Positions 17,593-27,820 are shown, numbered from the stretch's first letter. The stretch: DNA of 64,000 nt from Ignavibacteria bacterium (GCA_013298775.1 JAAFIV010000003.1:62001-126000), one strand, 5' to 3'. Numbers and translations are program-made. Notes: generated by a model not told the origin, from the sequence alone.

Positions 17593-19443
17593 TTACCGAC
17601 ACGGAAGCGGCGTACCATCAAGATTTTGCATCGTTATACCAAGTATTTGCGCAAGCGTGGGGGCAATATCAGAAGGCGCAACCTTCGCATCCTTGTAATA
17701 ACCAGGCTTCACACCTGCGCCCATGAGAATAAGCGGCGAATGGCGGTCGTAGTCGTGCGGTGTGCCGTGTGTGGCAGTTACCGTTCCCCAAACCCAGTAT
17801 TTATCAGGGTAGCAGACGATTTCACCAGTGCGCTGTGGGAAATAATCATTGCGAATAAGATTGTATTGCCACGACGAAAGCCATTGTGGACAGATGCCCG
17901 ATTGCAACTGTGTTTCGGTCAGGACAATCCCCATTCCCCGATAACGTTGCAAAAAGGCTTGCGCTGAATCCAGCACCATTTGGCGTGTTGGCGTGGTATA
18001 GCTTGGAATCGTGGTAGTCGTTACCATTTCCAACGTCTGCTGATTGAAGAAAAACGAGGGTTGTTCGTGGTCATCAATCCACTTCGAGGCAGAGCCCGCG
18101 ATGAATGTTTGCCGTAAGTAATTTTCTACATCCTCAATTACATCCAGCGAGCGCAAGCGTCCAGCATCCGCGCCTGGATTGGTATATTTCCAATACTCTG
18201 GCATAGGGGCTACGCCGTGGTCGGAGGTAATGACGAGCGTGTAATTTTTCCGCCCAACTTCGGTATCTAAATAATCAATCCACTCTGCCACGTATTTATC
18301 CACGTTGAGGTAGAGTTCTTGCAATTCGCGGCTGTCTGGACCGAAGGTGTGTCCTGCATAATCCGTCGCCGAAACGCTGAGGCACAGCACATCGGGAATG
18401 GTATCTGCGCCCAGCTTTTCTTCTTTCAGCACCGATTTTGCAAATTTGAAAAAATGCTCTACTGAATACGGCGTAACCGTAAACGTGCTGGAGCTATACA
18501 CATCAATTGTTCCCGTCGTATTCATGTTCGGAATGGTGTAGGGGAACACGTTGCGCTGCTTGCCGCCCGCTTCCCAGCGAATGGTATCTTTCAAGCCCGC
18601 ATCATCACTGATTTGTTTATCCCAGACTTTGCCTGAATAATCACGAAAGTTATTTTTTTGATTCCATTTTTTCAGCCACGCTGGAAGTTCCTTGAAATAA
18701 TACTCCGAACTCGTGTAACCACCTGCTTCGTACTCGAACCAATACGCAGCATCGGCGGTATGTCCAGACATTAAAATCGCGGCGCGATCTTTTTGCGAAA
18801 TGCCCACTACACGGCTTTTCGGCGAGATTTTCTTGAGATAATCGCCCAGCGTCGGCACTTTCAAGTTTATCGGCGAACACCATTCATCGGGCTTCGACAT
18901 GCCGAATGTTTTATTCACGGTATCTTGCACGCAGTAGAGTTTGCGCCCCGCCGTGCGGTCGTTGTAATCATTCGAGACAATACCCGATTTTGCTGGATAT
19001 ACGCCCGTCAGATGTACCGAATGCCCAGGCGCAGTGATATTTGACGCATGATTGAAATAGCATTGCGGAAAATATGCACCCTGCCGTATAACGCGGTTAA
19101 AACCTTGCTGCGTCCACAAATGTCCCCAACGATTTGGGTAATCGCCACGCATTTGGTCGAACGACATCACGACGACAAGTTTTACGCCACCAGTTGTAGA
19201 GCGCATCGTTGCTTGCGTTGTGGCAACACTGAGCGCAGGAGCGAGTTTGGTAAATCCCTGCGAGACTGGCAGATTGGCTTGCACCAATGCCGCATCGGTA
19301 CTGCTTCCGGTGGATTTACCCGCAGCAGCTTTTTTCTCTGCTTTGGAGGATTGTGCAAACACAGTGCTTGGCAAAAGCGCAGGAAGTATCACTGCTTGGA
19401 GGAATACTATTTGTACACACCACACACACAAACGTAGAATCAT
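17593..19443 (-). CDS. PafA-type secreted alkaline phosphatase
   Basis: 616 residues from ATG 19443; the extra upstream residues of the longer frame are not needed and would bury the signal peptide (LRLCVWCVQIVFLQAVILPALL, ending VFAQ). Alkaline phosphatase superfamily motifs in order: metal Asp in SFDQMRGDYPN, nucleophile Thr in NITAPGHSVHLTG, the KDR pair in ISQKDRAAILMSG (PafA Lys162/Arg164 equivalents), and metal ligands in SATDYAGHTFGPDS, TSDHGVAPMPEYW and THGTPHDYDRHSPLILMG. This is the phosphate-irrepressible PafA group of Bacteroidota, a periplasmic phosphomonoesterase. Confidence 0.9.
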   Translation of the reverse strand: MILRLCVWCVQIVFLQAVILPALLPSTVFAQSSKAEKKAAAGKSTGSSTDAALVQANLPVSQGFTKLAPALSVATTQATMRSTTGGVKLVVVMSFDQMRGDYPNRWGHLWTQQGFNRVIRQGAYFPQCYFNHASNITAPGHSVHLTGVYPAKSGIVSNDYNDRTAGRKLYCVQDTVNKTFGMSKPDEWCSPINLKVPTLGDYLKKISPKSRVVGISQKDRAAILMSGHTADAAYWFEYEAGGYTSSEYYFKELPAWLKKWNQKNNFRDYSGKVWDKQISDDAGLKDTIRWEAGGKQRNVFPYTIPNMNTTGTIDVYSSSTFTVTPYSVEHFFKFAKSVLKEEKLGADTIPDVLCLSVSATDYAGHTFGPDSRELQELYLNVDKYVAEWIDYLDTEVGRKNYTLVITSDHGVAPMPEYWKYTNPGADAGRLRSLDVIEDVENYLRQTFIAGSASKWIDDHEQPSFFFNQQTLEMVTTTTIPSYTTPTRQMVLDSAQAFLQRYRGMGIVLTETQLQSGICPQWLSSWQYNLIRNDYFPQRTGEIVCYPDKYWVWGTVTATHGTPHDYDRHSPLILMGAGVKPGYYKDAKVAPSDIAPTLAQILGITMQNLDGTPLPCR

Positions 19444-19495
19444 GGTCTTGAAGAAAAAGAAAAAAATAAGTATTGAATACATTGCGAAGATAGCC

Positions 19496-20245
19496 TCACG
19501 AAAAGATATGCCGCAGTAAACACCGCTTCGCCACTGGCAAAATGGTCTCTTGAAAGGGAAACTCAAGCTCGGTAGCAATGGAATACGTGGCTGGATTCGG
19601 CAATTCGGGAAATTCTTGGACAAGCTCCAACTTCAGTGTTTGCGCGGGCTGCTGAATAATGGATTGCTGAACGGATTTGACAATATGCGTTTTCAAGCTA
19701 CGATATTTCTCCTCCGCGCCTGTGAAAATAGAAATTTCATACTTCATCAAATGCAAGCTCTGATGCGCATTGTCGGGGATAAACACGTAGCCTTCTTCCA
19801 AATACGACGGCAAAATACCGACCACTTCCAACTGCAAATTTTCCTCAACAAATTCAAAAATCGTTGAGCCTTCATCAATCGCGGTAAGGATGTATGGCAT
19901 TGCCCAGTTGATGAGGTCTCGAATCTGGTCGAAATGGTCATCGGCTAAGGGAACATCAGAATAGATGAGTTTGCGCTCATCAAGGTTTATTTCTCTGAGC
20001 GTGCGTGGTTGCTTTTGTTGGAGCGCGTCGGCATTCTCCACGATGGCTTGCAGGGAATGATGCAAGTCTATCAAGTGCGATAAATCGGGATAGATTTTAT
20101 TGTGATGAAAATTCTGGCGAATCTTCTTTAAGCCGCTTAAAACCTGAAATTGTGTCCGCTCCACATCCTGAACCGCCGCAACAAACGTTTCCAAGGAAAG
20201 CGCGTGTGGCGAGTTCTGGTGCGAGTTGTAAGGGATGATTGACAT
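19496..20245 (-). CDS. conserved-looking protein of unknown function
   Basis: 249 residues starting MSIIPYNSHQNSP at 20245. This start is well supported: GGAGG lies at 20252-20256, six bases upstream. The protein has no signal peptide or membrane segment; it is largely helical and acidic, with a long EEGYVFIPDNAHQSLHLM stretch in the middle and an Arg-containing end (KRCLLRHIFS). I do not recognise the family. It lies 52 bp upstream of the phosphatase gene on the same strand, so they may share a transcript. Confidence 0.7.
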   Translation of the reverse strand: MSIIPYNSHQNSPHALSLETFVAAVQDVERTQFQVLSGLKKIRQNFHHNKIYPDLSHLIDLHHSLQAIVENADALQQKQPRTLREINLDERKLIYSDVPLADDHFDQIRDLINWAMPYILTAIDEGSTIFEFVEENLQLEVVGILPSYLEEGYVFIPDNAHQSLHLMKYEISIFTGAEEKYRSLKTHIVKSVQQSIIQQPAQTLKLELVQEFPELPNPATYSIATELEFPFQETILPVAKRCLLRHIFS

Positions 20246-20513
20246 AGAAAACCTCCGCAGAGTGTTCAACAAATGCTTGGCAATATGTACCGTGCCACAA
20301 ATACGTCTGCCGAATGTTACGGGAAAAATATGATTATTTCAAGGCGTTTTTTCTCTTTACTGCGTGGAATGAAAAAAAATGTGCGCTTTGTACCCTTCGC
20401 GCTTTGTTCTTCGCTCTTTCTGTGATATGTTCGTGGTGTCAAAATGAGCATCTTCTTCTGAACAATGAGGTAAAATTTACCGAACATTCTTCATCATCAC
20501 ATAATCTTCCGCT

Positions 20514-21632
20514 ATGCGCTTCTTTTCACCTTCTTTTTCAAGAAAACTTCTTGCTGCTTTCGCACTCACAGGCGCGTCATTCCTCGTTTCTACGTCTGTT
20601 TCTTGTGAACGAAATACTGGTACAACCACACCAAGCGATACAACTCGCCCCACAACAAGCATTCAGCCGCCAGAATGGTTTTTAGGTGCGTCTGGCGACA
20701 CCAGCGACGTGCAAGCACAAGGCGCGGGAACACAGGCGGGGCTTGTTCTCATGGGCGGTAGCACCGACGTGGACGAAGCAATGCGCTGGATGCTTGAGCG
20801 AGCTGGTGGTGGCGATGTCGTCATCCTCCGAGCAACGGGTAGCACGGGCTACAATGATTATCTCTTTACACTTGGCGCGAAAGTGAACTCCGTTGAAACA
20901 ATACGCATCAATTCTCGCGCCAATGCCAACGACCCTGCACTGGAGCGGCGACTCCGCAATGCTGAAATGGTCTTCATTGCTGGTGGCGACCAAGCAAACT
21001 ATGTGAATTTCTGGCGCGGAACCCGGGTGCAGGAAGCCCTGAACTGGCTCGCAAAAGTAAAAAAAATACCCATTGGCGGCACGAGCGCGGGCTGCGCAGT
21101 TCTTGGTAGTACCTATTTTACGGCATTGCAGGGGACAATTCGCTCGGAAACGGCATTGCAAAATCCCTACGACGCGCTTGTCGTCTTGGGTCGCAATGAT
21201 TTTCTCACAATGCCATTTTTGGAAAATACGATTACCGATACGCATTACGACAATCCGATTCGCGTTGGGCGGCATATTACCTTTATGGCACGCATGATTC
21301 AAGATTCCAGCGTTGCACCCCAGCAAATGCGCGGGATTGGCGTGGAAGAGCGCACGGCAGTTGCGGTAAATGCGGAAGGACGCGCAACAGTGTTCGGAAG
21401 CGGACGCGCCTTTTTCCTTCGCGGACATTCTGCTCAATCCACACCAGAGGTCTGCCGTGCTGGACAACCACTGACCTGGAACCGTGATAAACAGGCAGTT
21501 CGTGGCTATCTCATCAATGGCTCGCGTGCTGGCAATGGCGCGTTTAATCTTGCAACGTGGTCAGATTCTGCTGCAAGCGGTGGAACATGGCTTCAATACT
21601 GGGTTGTGAACGGTGTACAGGAAGAGCGGTGA
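20514..21632 (+). CDS. cyanophycinase-like S51 peptidase, lipoprotein
   Basis: 372 residues. The N-terminal lipobox ends at Cys31 (STSVSC). The S51/cyanophycinase fold is shown by GLVLMGGSTDVDEAM, VVILRATGSTGYNDYLFTLG, the IAGGDQANYVNFW motif and the nucleophile Ser191 in GGTSAGCAVLG. Cyanophycinases cut beta-Asp-Arg dipeptides from the storage polymer cyanophycin; outer-membrane or secreted forms let non-producers feed on the polymer. No cyanophycin synthetase gene is present here, so scavenging, or another isopeptide substrate, is likely. Confidence 0.88.
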   Translation: MRFFSPSFSRKLLAAFALTGASFLVSTSVSCERNTGTTTPSDTTRPTTSIQPPEWFLGASGDTSDVQAQGAGTQAGLVLMGGSTDVDEAMRWMLERAGGGDVVILRATGSTGYNDYLFTLGAKVNSVETIRINSRANANDPALERRLRNAEMVFIAGGDQANYVNFWRGTRVQEALNWLAKVKKIPIGGTSAGCAVLGSTYFTALQGTIRSETALQNPYDALVVLGRNDFLTMPFLENTITDTHYDNPIRVGRHITFMARMIQDSSVAPQQMRGIGVEERTAVAVNAEGRATVFGSGRAFFLRGHSAQSTPEVCRAGQPLTWNRDKQAVRGYLINGSRAGNGAFNLATWSDSAASGGTWLQYWVVNGVQEER

Positions 21633-21657
21633 AGACAGGATGAAGTCGGAAATATGA

Positions 21658-21833
21658 AATAGACATTATACAGATTAAGCTCTGAAGGGCTGGGAATAGC
21701 GTAAATACTGGCTTCAGTGGCTTGAGACTTCTTGTCTGTGTTTGTCGCCTGAACCCCGCACCAATGCTCACAGACAAGAAGTCTCAAGCCACTATTTGAA
21801 GAGCAAAAACAGCTAATCTGTATAATGTCTATT
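21658..21833. repeat. nested element: family A variant (A6) inside unrelated 23-bp inverted arms
   Basis: Outer arms 21658-21681 and 21811-21833 are near-perfect inverted repeats (AATAGACATTATACAGATTA, then one extra A). Within them are the perfectly paired 25-bp arms 21716-21740 and 21769-21793 of family A, but with GGCTTGAGACTTCTTG in place of GGCACAGACATTCTTG, so arm-to-arm pairing is kept and the hairpin within each arm is shortened. With the tail 21834-22033, where no gene is seen, it fills the 401-bp gap. Confidence 0.85.
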
Positions 21834-22033
21834 ATGAAAACCGCATAAATGCTTGATACGTGATTCTTGAATTATACAACGACTACGGGAACGCTGATGA
21901 AGCCCAGACTTTCAGGATTGTAAGGACTTTTTTCCATCCTCAACATCCTCTGAATCATCACATCCGCGTTCATAAATCAAGACCTGACTAGGTACAAAAG
22001 AAGAAAAATATCATTGTTAATTCACACCATACT

Positions 22034-24199
22034 ATGCTCAAACGTAGATATTACCTTGCTTTCAGCACGCTGCTTCTTTTGCAGCGTGCGGGCATTGTGC
22101 TGGTATGGTGTACGCTATTTTTTGTGTGGTGCGCTCGCCCAAGTATTGCCCAGACCGTTGATATTGATTCCCTGAAAGCCGCATTGCGCAAGCCTTTGCC
22201 AGATACCGCCCGCGTACAAACCTTGCTCACCTTAGCTCGAAGGCTCTATGCCGTGAACCCGTCTGAAATGGACACCATTGCGCATGAGGCATTACGTCTG
22301 TCGGAGCGAATTGGCTTTGAGCGCGGTATTGCAGGTGCGCTGTTGCAAATTGGGCGTGGATATGCTACGCGTGGGCATTCTATGGAAGCACGAGAATACA
22401 TTGAAAAAGCGCGGCAACTCGCCGAAGAAATGAACGACACCCTCACGATGAGTGCTTCGTGGCACGCGCTCGGCAATGTTGCCCTCGACCAAGCTCAGTA
22501 TGAATTAGCATTAAGCAACTACCTCACCGCACTCCGCCTCCGCGAGGCAAGCCGCGACCGACGCGGCATTTCTACAACCCTGAATGGCATTGGCATTCTC
22601 TACAAGCAACAGCGCAATAATACAGAAGCTCTGCGCTATTACCGTAAATCGCTGGCAATTGATGAAGAAGAAAATAATCGCTCCGGCATCGCATCTTCGA
22701 TGAATAACATCGGGCTAATTTTTCAAGCAGAAAAGCAGTATGATTCTGCAAATCAGTATTTACGCCGTTCTTTGGAGATTGAACGCTCGCTTGCTCGCAA
22801 AAGTGGGATTGCTCTTTCGCTGAATAATTTGGGTGTGCTGTACGACCTTCGCGGCAAGCCAGATTCGGCATTGCCTTTATTGTACGAGGCGTTGAATTTG
22901 AAAATAAGCATTGGCGACATGCGCAGCCAACTTTTTACGCAAAATAGTCTTGCGTCTGCTTTGCGCAATTTGGGACGCGTTCAAGAATCCGTGCGCCTTG
23001 CGCAGCAAACATTCGACACGGCGCGGAGCATTGATTCCAAGCCGCATATCCAGCAAGCCGCAGAAAACCTTGCGGCAGGTTACAAAGCTCTTGGTGCATT
23101 CCAGCGTGCGCTTGATTTTACCGAGATTGCCGCTCGTTACCGCGATTCCCTTTTTACACTCGACCGCGACCGCGACTTGAATAGGCTGGAAACCACGTAC
23201 AAACTGGAAATACAACAACGCGAAAACGACCGCTTGCGCACAGATAATGCCGCACAGCAACGTGTTTTGATTGCGATAAGTCTTGCAGGACTGATTGGTA
23301 CTGCATTTCTCATCTTTTTTGTGCGAATAAATGCGCAGAAAAAACGAGCAAATGCACAACTTCAGCAACAGCAAAAAATGCTCGAAGACCAAGCACAAGA
23401 AATTGAAATTGCCAATACTGCCCTTCAAGAAGCGCATGAACGCTCGGAATTGCTTCTCAGAAACACCTTGCCCGCGCAAATTGCCGAGCGTTTGAAAGCA
23501 GGAGAAACAAAAATTGCCGAACGCTTCGAGAATGTAAGCATTTTATTTGCGGATATTGTTGGCTTCACCGAGCTTGCAAGCCGCTTAGAACCTGTTGTGT
23601 TGGTTGCATTATTGGATGAAATTTTTACGGCATTTGATGGCATTGCAGCACGATTTCAGCTGGAAAAAATCAAGACCATTGGCGATGCGTATATGCTCGT
23701 GGCGGGAATTCCTGAAAAACTCACAGGAGGCGCAGAAAAACTAGCATTGGCGGCACTGGCGATGCAGGAAGAAATCAACTTAAAAACCGATATTTTGCGC
23801 CGAATGAATCTTCGTGTACAGGTGCGTATCGGCATTCACACAGGTGAGGTTGTTGCGGGTGTTATTGGTACGAGCAAGTTTGCATACGACCTTTGGGGCG
23901 ACACAGTAAATATTGCAAACCGCTTGGAATCACACGGAATTGCGGGACAAATACAGGTTTCGGAGGCATTCGTACAGCAATTCGACACAACCATCTGGGA
24001 ACGCGACCTCCACAATCACGCACGGCGCATTATTGCCTACCCGCGCTCGGAGAAAGAATTTACCAACGCTCAGGACGCAAAGCCCGTCATAGCTGGTCTG
24101 CCAACATCTTTTCTTTTTGAAGGGCGCGGGGAAATTGAACTCAAAGGCAAGGGGAAAATGAAAACCTATTTGCTAATGGCGCGGCAAAACGAGCAGTAA
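22034..24199 (+). CDS. TPR-domain membrane-bound class III adenylate cyclase
   Basis: 721 residues. An N-terminal signal or anchor (about residues 9-38), then seven or so tetratricopeptide repeats (about 60-385; motifs such as ALNGIGILYKQQRNN and SLNNLGVLYDLRGK), a coiled stretch, one membrane segment (about 412-432), another coiled coil, and the cyclase domain. Metal aspartates are Asp507 (FADIVGFT) and Asp551 (TIGDAYM); the Lys in LEKIKT and the Asp/Asn/Arg in DLWGDTVNIANR indicate ATP as substrate. Between ESHG and GEIELKGKG it has about 33 more residues than the propeller-cyclase. TPRs outside and cyclase inside suggest sensing through protein-protein contact. Confidence 0.9.
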   Translation: MLKRRYYLAFSTLLLLQRAGIVLVWCTLFFVWCARPSIAQTVDIDSLKAALRKPLPDTARVQTLLTLARRLYAVNPSEMDTIAHEALRLSERIGFERGIAGALLQIGRGYATRGHSMEAREYIEKARQLAEEMNDTLTMSASWHALGNVALDQAQYELALSNYLTALRLREASRDRRGISTTLNGIGILYKQQRNNTEALRYYRKSLAIDEEENNRSGIASSMNNIGLIFQAEKQYDSANQYLRRSLEIERSLARKSGIALSLNNLGVLYDLRGKPDSALPLLYEALNLKISIGDMRSQLFTQNSLASALRNLGRVQESVRLAQQTFDTARSIDSKPHIQQAAENLAAGYKALGAFQRALDFTEIAARYRDSLFTLDRDRDLNRLETTYKLEIQQRENDRLRTDNAAQQRVLIAISLAGLIGTAFLIFFVRINAQKKRANAQLQQQQKMLEDQAQEIEIANTALQEAHERSELLLRNTLPAQIAERLKAGETKIAERFENVSILFADIVGFTELASRLEPVVLVALLDEIFTAFDGIAARFQLEKIKTIGDAYMLVAGIPEKLTGGAEKLALAALAMQEEINLKTDILRRMNLRVQVRIGIHTGEVVAGVIGTSKFAYDLWGDTVNIANRLESHGIAGQIQVSEAFVQQFDTTIWERDLHNHARRIIAYPRSEKEFTNAQDAKPVIAGLPTSFLFEGRGEIELKGKGKMKTYLLMARQNEQ

Positions 24200-24592
24200 T
24201 AGCGCGAGGAGTAATAACGCAAGCAGTAATGATAGTGCGCCTTTCCACTCCAGTTTTGAACAGAAAATTTCTTGCACATTTTTTGTACACACTCCAGTCC
24301 TCGTACTGGTTTGAAAACTCCTGTACTCACCCAATTCTGACGGCTCTTGCAGTTGGAAGTCTCGTTTACGGCTCAATACGCTTGCGGATTACCTCAAAAG
24401 TTGTAGAGCAATGAACGAAATTCCCCACGCCTCGCCCCATATTCCAAACGCTTCACCTGCAATTTCCTCCGCTTCGCTGCATATTTTTTCCCTGCCTCGC
24501 ACACTTTTCCGATGTTTGTTACAGGATTAACACTGAACAACAATGTTGATGAACAACGCAAACGATATTTCCATTTTACTTCATGTGATGCT
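24200..24592. other. 393-bp gap without a recognised gene
   Basis: No credible gene, palindrome or terminator was found. The first 40 bases hold a short imperfect repetition of GAGTAATAACGC-like words. The sequence probably includes the promoter of the adaptor gene at 24593. Confidence 0.5.
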
Positions 24593-25720
24593 ATGAAAAC
24601 CAAACAACAAAAACTTCTGAGTGTATTGATTTTATGCGGCATTGGGGGAATGACGGCTGCATTCATGCACTCATGTAAAAAAAGTGACAACCTCGCCAAA
24701 CCCGAATACCGCGCCCTCACTGAAGCCGTCTATGCGTCGGGCAATATCGTTCCGCGCAAGGAATACAAGGTCTTCGCAATGGCGGACGGCGTTGTTACGG
24801 CAAAGCTCGTCAGCGAGGGAACGAGCGTGAATGCGGGTGATATTCTCTTCCGCATTGACAACGACGAGCAGGCAGCCCGCACCAATGCTGCCCGCGATGT
24901 CTTTCGCACGGCGCAGTCCAATTACGGCGGCTCGTCGCCAGCACTTGCCGAAAGCGAAGCAATGATGCGCTCTTCCGTCTCGAAGTTTCGTAATGATTCG
25001 TTGCAATTTGCCCGCATGAAGGATTTGTACGAATCCAAAGCCATTGCGCAAGCGGAGTTTGACAAGTCGCAGTTAGCTTTTACGGTTTCCAAAAACGACA
25101 TGACTGCCGCCCGCGACCGCTACGAAAGCTCCAAACGCCGCTTGTTTGTTGATTTGCAGAATGCCGAAAGTCAGTACAAAGTGAACGCCAAGCAGGAATC
25201 GAACGCGCTCGTGAAAAGCCGCATCAATGGTATGGTCTATGAAATTTACAAGCAAGACGGCGAAGCAGTGCGCCGCAACGACCAACTCGCGCTCTTAGGC
25301 GATGCAAAAGAAGTATTTGTGCGGCTTTCGGTGGATGAATTGGATATTCGCAAAGTGCAAGTAGGGCAGGAAGTATTGGTAAAAATTGATATGTACGGCG
25401 AACAGCCCTTCAAAGCTCGCGTGGAGAAAATTTACCCGATGCTCACCAAGCAAGACCAGTCCTTCCGTGTAGATGCTTCCTTCGTGGACGCGCTTCCTGC
25501 TACGTTTGCAGGCGTTACGGTCGAGGCAAATATCATTGTTTCGCAGAAAGAAAAAGCTCTGGTTATCCCGAAAACACTGGTTTTGAAGGGCGACAGCGTG
25601 CTAGTGAAAACGGCAAACGGCGAACAGAAAGTAAAAATCCGCAAAGGAGCAGAGAACTTTGATGTGGTCGAGGTTTTGGGCGGTTTGGAAGCGCAATCAG
25701 AACTTATCACCAAAAAATAA
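24593..25720 (+). CDS. HlyD/MacA-like membrane-fusion (adaptor) lipoprotein
   Basis: 375 residues from ATG 24593, chosen because it gives a clean lipoprotein signal (lipobox ending MHSC, Cys28). The order is a beta-barrel/lipoyl half (ASGNIVPRKEYKVFAMADGVVTA), an alpha-hairpin (about 95-195), the second lipoyl half (ALVKSRINGMVYEIYKQDGE) and a barrel with the VRLSVDELDIRKVQVGQEV segment. This is the periplasmic adaptor of an ABC tripartite exporter. The matching FtsX-type permease (28135) and ATPase (30282) lie downstream on the same strand, in the DevB-DevC-DevA order. Confidence 0.9.
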   Translation: MKTKQQKLLSVLILCGIGGMTAAFMHSCKKSDNLAKPEYRALTEAVYASGNIVPRKEYKVFAMADGVVTAKLVSEGTSVNAGDILFRIDNDEQAARTNAARDVFRTAQSNYGGSSPALAESEAMMRSSVSKFRNDSLQFARMKDLYESKAIAQAEFDKSQLAFTVSKNDMTAARDRYESSKRRLFVDLQNAESQYKVNAKQESNALVKSRINGMVYEIYKQDGEAVRRNDQLALLGDAKEVFVRLSVDELDIRKVQVGQEVLVKIDMYGEQPFKARVEKIYPMLTKQDQSFRVDASFVDALPATFAGVTVEANIIVSQKEKALVIPKTLVLKGDSVLVKTANGEQKVKIRKGAENFDVVEVLGGLEAQSELITKK

Positions 25721-25743
25721 TTGTAACCAATGAACGTGTAGAA

Positions 25744-25821
25744 GTGAGAGCTTCACTCGGACGTGAGACCCTCACTCAAGCAAGTATTGGTGAGGCTCTC
25801 ACGTCTTCGTGAGGGTCTCAC
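25744..25821. repeat. family B palindromic pair (copy B2)
   Basis: Two 32-bp near-palindromes, 25744-25775 and 25790-25821, in opposite sense and 14 bp apart. The right one ends 35 bp before the chemoreceptor ATG. Confidence 0.85.
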
Positions 25822-25856
25822 TTCCTCTCAAGTTCAAACTCAATACTACACCAACT

Positions 25857-27623
25857 ATGCTCAATTTCTTTCTCCGCGCCATCCCCGCGCATTTGCAAGA
25901 AGATATTCAATCGAAACGCCGCGCACTAATTATCATTGCAACATCAATGTTCATGGCGGTATTTTTTGCCTTGCAAGTGATTCGCGCAATCGCCACAAAG
26001 CTCCTGAATGTGCAGGGTGTGGGCGATTGGACAGTTGTTGCGCCGATTCCGCTTGTTGCTTCGATTATCTTGGCGGCAATTCCGTTTATTCTCCGCAAGT
26101 CAGGTTCTATCGTGCTTGTGCGGGAGATACTGCTGTCGGTACTTGCTCTCAGCATCACACTTTTAGCAGTATTTACGGGCGGTCCGAACAGTGTATTTCT
26201 TGCAATGCTCAGTTTTATTCCGCTTTTGGCAATCAATCTTCACGGATTGCGCGGGACATGGCTTTCGCTCTTGGTTTGTGTGGGAATTGTGTTTGTACTG
26301 GCGGGCGTGAAGCAAGCAGGTATCGTGTTTCCGCAGATTATTCCCCAAGAAGGCGTAGGGCTTGTAAGCATGGTCGTTGCTGGTGGGATGATTGTGATAA
26401 TGGTTGGCACGGGCGCGATTCTGGAAAAAACGCAACAAGAATCCTTCGCAATGATGGAGCAGATGCGCCTGAATGCCGCACAGCAAGCCGCCGCCGACTA
26501 CGAGAAACTTTCCGCAATGAAAGCCGAAAATGAGCGCGTAGCGGCAGAAAATTTGGCAACTATCCACGCACAACGGGAATACCTAGAACGCAGTGTTCAT
26601 GCGATGTTGGAAGCAACCGAGCGGCTTTCGGAAGGAGACCTTACCGTTGCTCTTCAGGGAGAACGCAATGACGAAATTGCAAAAATGTTTCACGGGTTCA
26701 CAGGCAGCATTCGCACGATTAGCCAAATGCTGGCGCAAATACAGGCTTCGGTGGATGACACGGTGGAAGCTGCAACGATGATTAGTTCCACTTCGCACCA
26801 GATGGCAAGCGGCACACAGTCAGGCGCGGCACAGGTGCAGCAGGTAGCAAGCGCGATGCAGCAAATGACAAGCACTATCAGCGAAAACACGCGCCAAACC
26901 TCGCTTGCAGCCTTTGAAGCCGCCGAAGCACACAGCGAAGCCGAACAGGGCGGAACTGCCATGACGAACATGATTCAGAACGTGCGGAATATCGGCGCAG
27001 TGGTCGTGGAATCCGCACAAACAGTGGGTGCGCTGGGGCAGCGCAGCGAGCAGATTGGCGATATTGTTTCCACGATTGACGAAATAGCCGACCAAACAAA
27101 CCTTCTTGCGCTGAACGCTGCGATTGAAGCTGCCCGTGCAGGCGAGGCGGGACGCGGCTTTGCGGTTGTTGCTGATGAAGTGCGCAAACTCGCCGAGCGT
27201 ACACAAAAAGCCACGAAGGAAATTTCCACCATGATTGCCAAAATTCAGCATGAAATGGGCGATGCCGTGAAAGCAATGGCGCGGGGTAAAGAGCTTGTTG
27301 ATGAAAGCGGTTCGCTTATCAATGCGACTTCCACGACGTTTCAAACGATTGTGCGCAAAACCGCTAGCGTTTCGGACGTGATGTCGCAAGTGGCAACCGC
27401 CAGCGAGGAACAGTCCGCAACGAGTACGCAAATCGCAGATTCTATGCGGGTTCTGGCAGACCTTATCACGGAAGCCAGCGCGGGCAATGCAAGCAACGTG
27501 GAGCGCGTTGAGGCTTTGCTGCATCAGGCAAATGAGGTGGATGCGCTCGTAAGCCGCTTCCGCATTGATGCCGACACAACACGAGCCTTACCGAAAGCGC
27601 AACAACGCTTGATTTCGCTGTGA
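25857..27623 (+). CDS. methyl-accepting chemotaxis protein with membrane-embedded sensor
   Basis: 588 residues from ATG 25857. The N-terminal ~190 residues form about six membrane segments with very short loops and no periplasmic domain. A coiled stretch with a HAMP-like region ([25 protein letters not shown]) and a full signalling domain follow; the hairpin tip is in [38 protein letters not shown]. It should act on CheA/CheW, but no chemotaxis genes are in the window. It splits the exporter adaptor from its permease. The membrane part may sense a lipid-soluble or energy-related cue. Confidence 0.9.
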   Translation: MLNFFLRAIPAHLQEDIQSKRRALIIIATSMFMAVFFALQVIRAIATKLLNVQGVGDWTVVAPIPLVASIILAAIPFILRKSGSIVLVREILLSVLALSITLLAVFTGGPNSVFLAMLSFIPLLAINLHGLRGTWLSLLVCVGIVFVLAGVKQAGIVFPQIIPQEGVGLVSMVVAGGMIVIMVGTGAILEKTQQESFAMMEQMRLNAAQQAAADYEKLSAMKAENERVAAENLATIHAQREYLERSVHAMLEATERLSEGDLTVALQGERNDEIAKMFHGFTGSIRTISQMLAQIQASVDDTVEAATMISSTSHQMASGTQSGAAQVQQVASAMQQMTSTISENTRQTSLAAFEAAEAHSEAEQGGTAMTNMIQNVRNIGAVVVESAQTVGALGQRSEQIGDIVSTIDEIADQTNLLALNAAIEAARAGEAGRGFAVVADEVRKLAERTQKATKEISTMIAKIQHEMGDAVKAMARGKELVDESGSLINATSTTFQTIVRKTASVSDVMSQVATASEEQSATSTQIADSMRVLADLITEASAGNASNVERVEALLHQANEVDALVSRFRIDADTTRALPKAQQRLISL

Positions 27624-27685
27624 TGTGTGATTGATGCAGGAACGCGGATTTGGAGGATTGACAGGATAAAGAGGATTACTGAGAG

Positions 27686-27820
27686 AGTGTCTGAAAATTA
27701 TGCCGCCCTCATCCCAACCCTTCTCCCAGAGGGAGAAGGGCAAGACACAGAGCCATCTCTGGAACCCTCTCCCTCTGGGAGAGGGCAGGGTGAGGGGTTG
27801 TAAGTGCATTCTCAGACACT
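27686..27820. repeat. nested element: family C (C1) within 13-bp inverted arms
   Basis: Outer arms AGTGTCTGAAAAT (27686-27698) and ATTCTCAGACACT (27808-27820) enclose a family C core at about 27706-27797, made of two hairpins (CTTCTCCCAGAGGGAGAAGG and CCCTCTCCCTCTGGGAGAGG type) with CCCTCATCCC/GGGTGAGGGG ends. The right outer arm abuts the hicB stop. Confidence 0.85.

Noticed and set aside
26820-27524. Minus-strand frame of 234 codons
   Set aside because: A shadow of the chemoreceptor signalling domain, Cys/His-rich as expected for an antisense frame.
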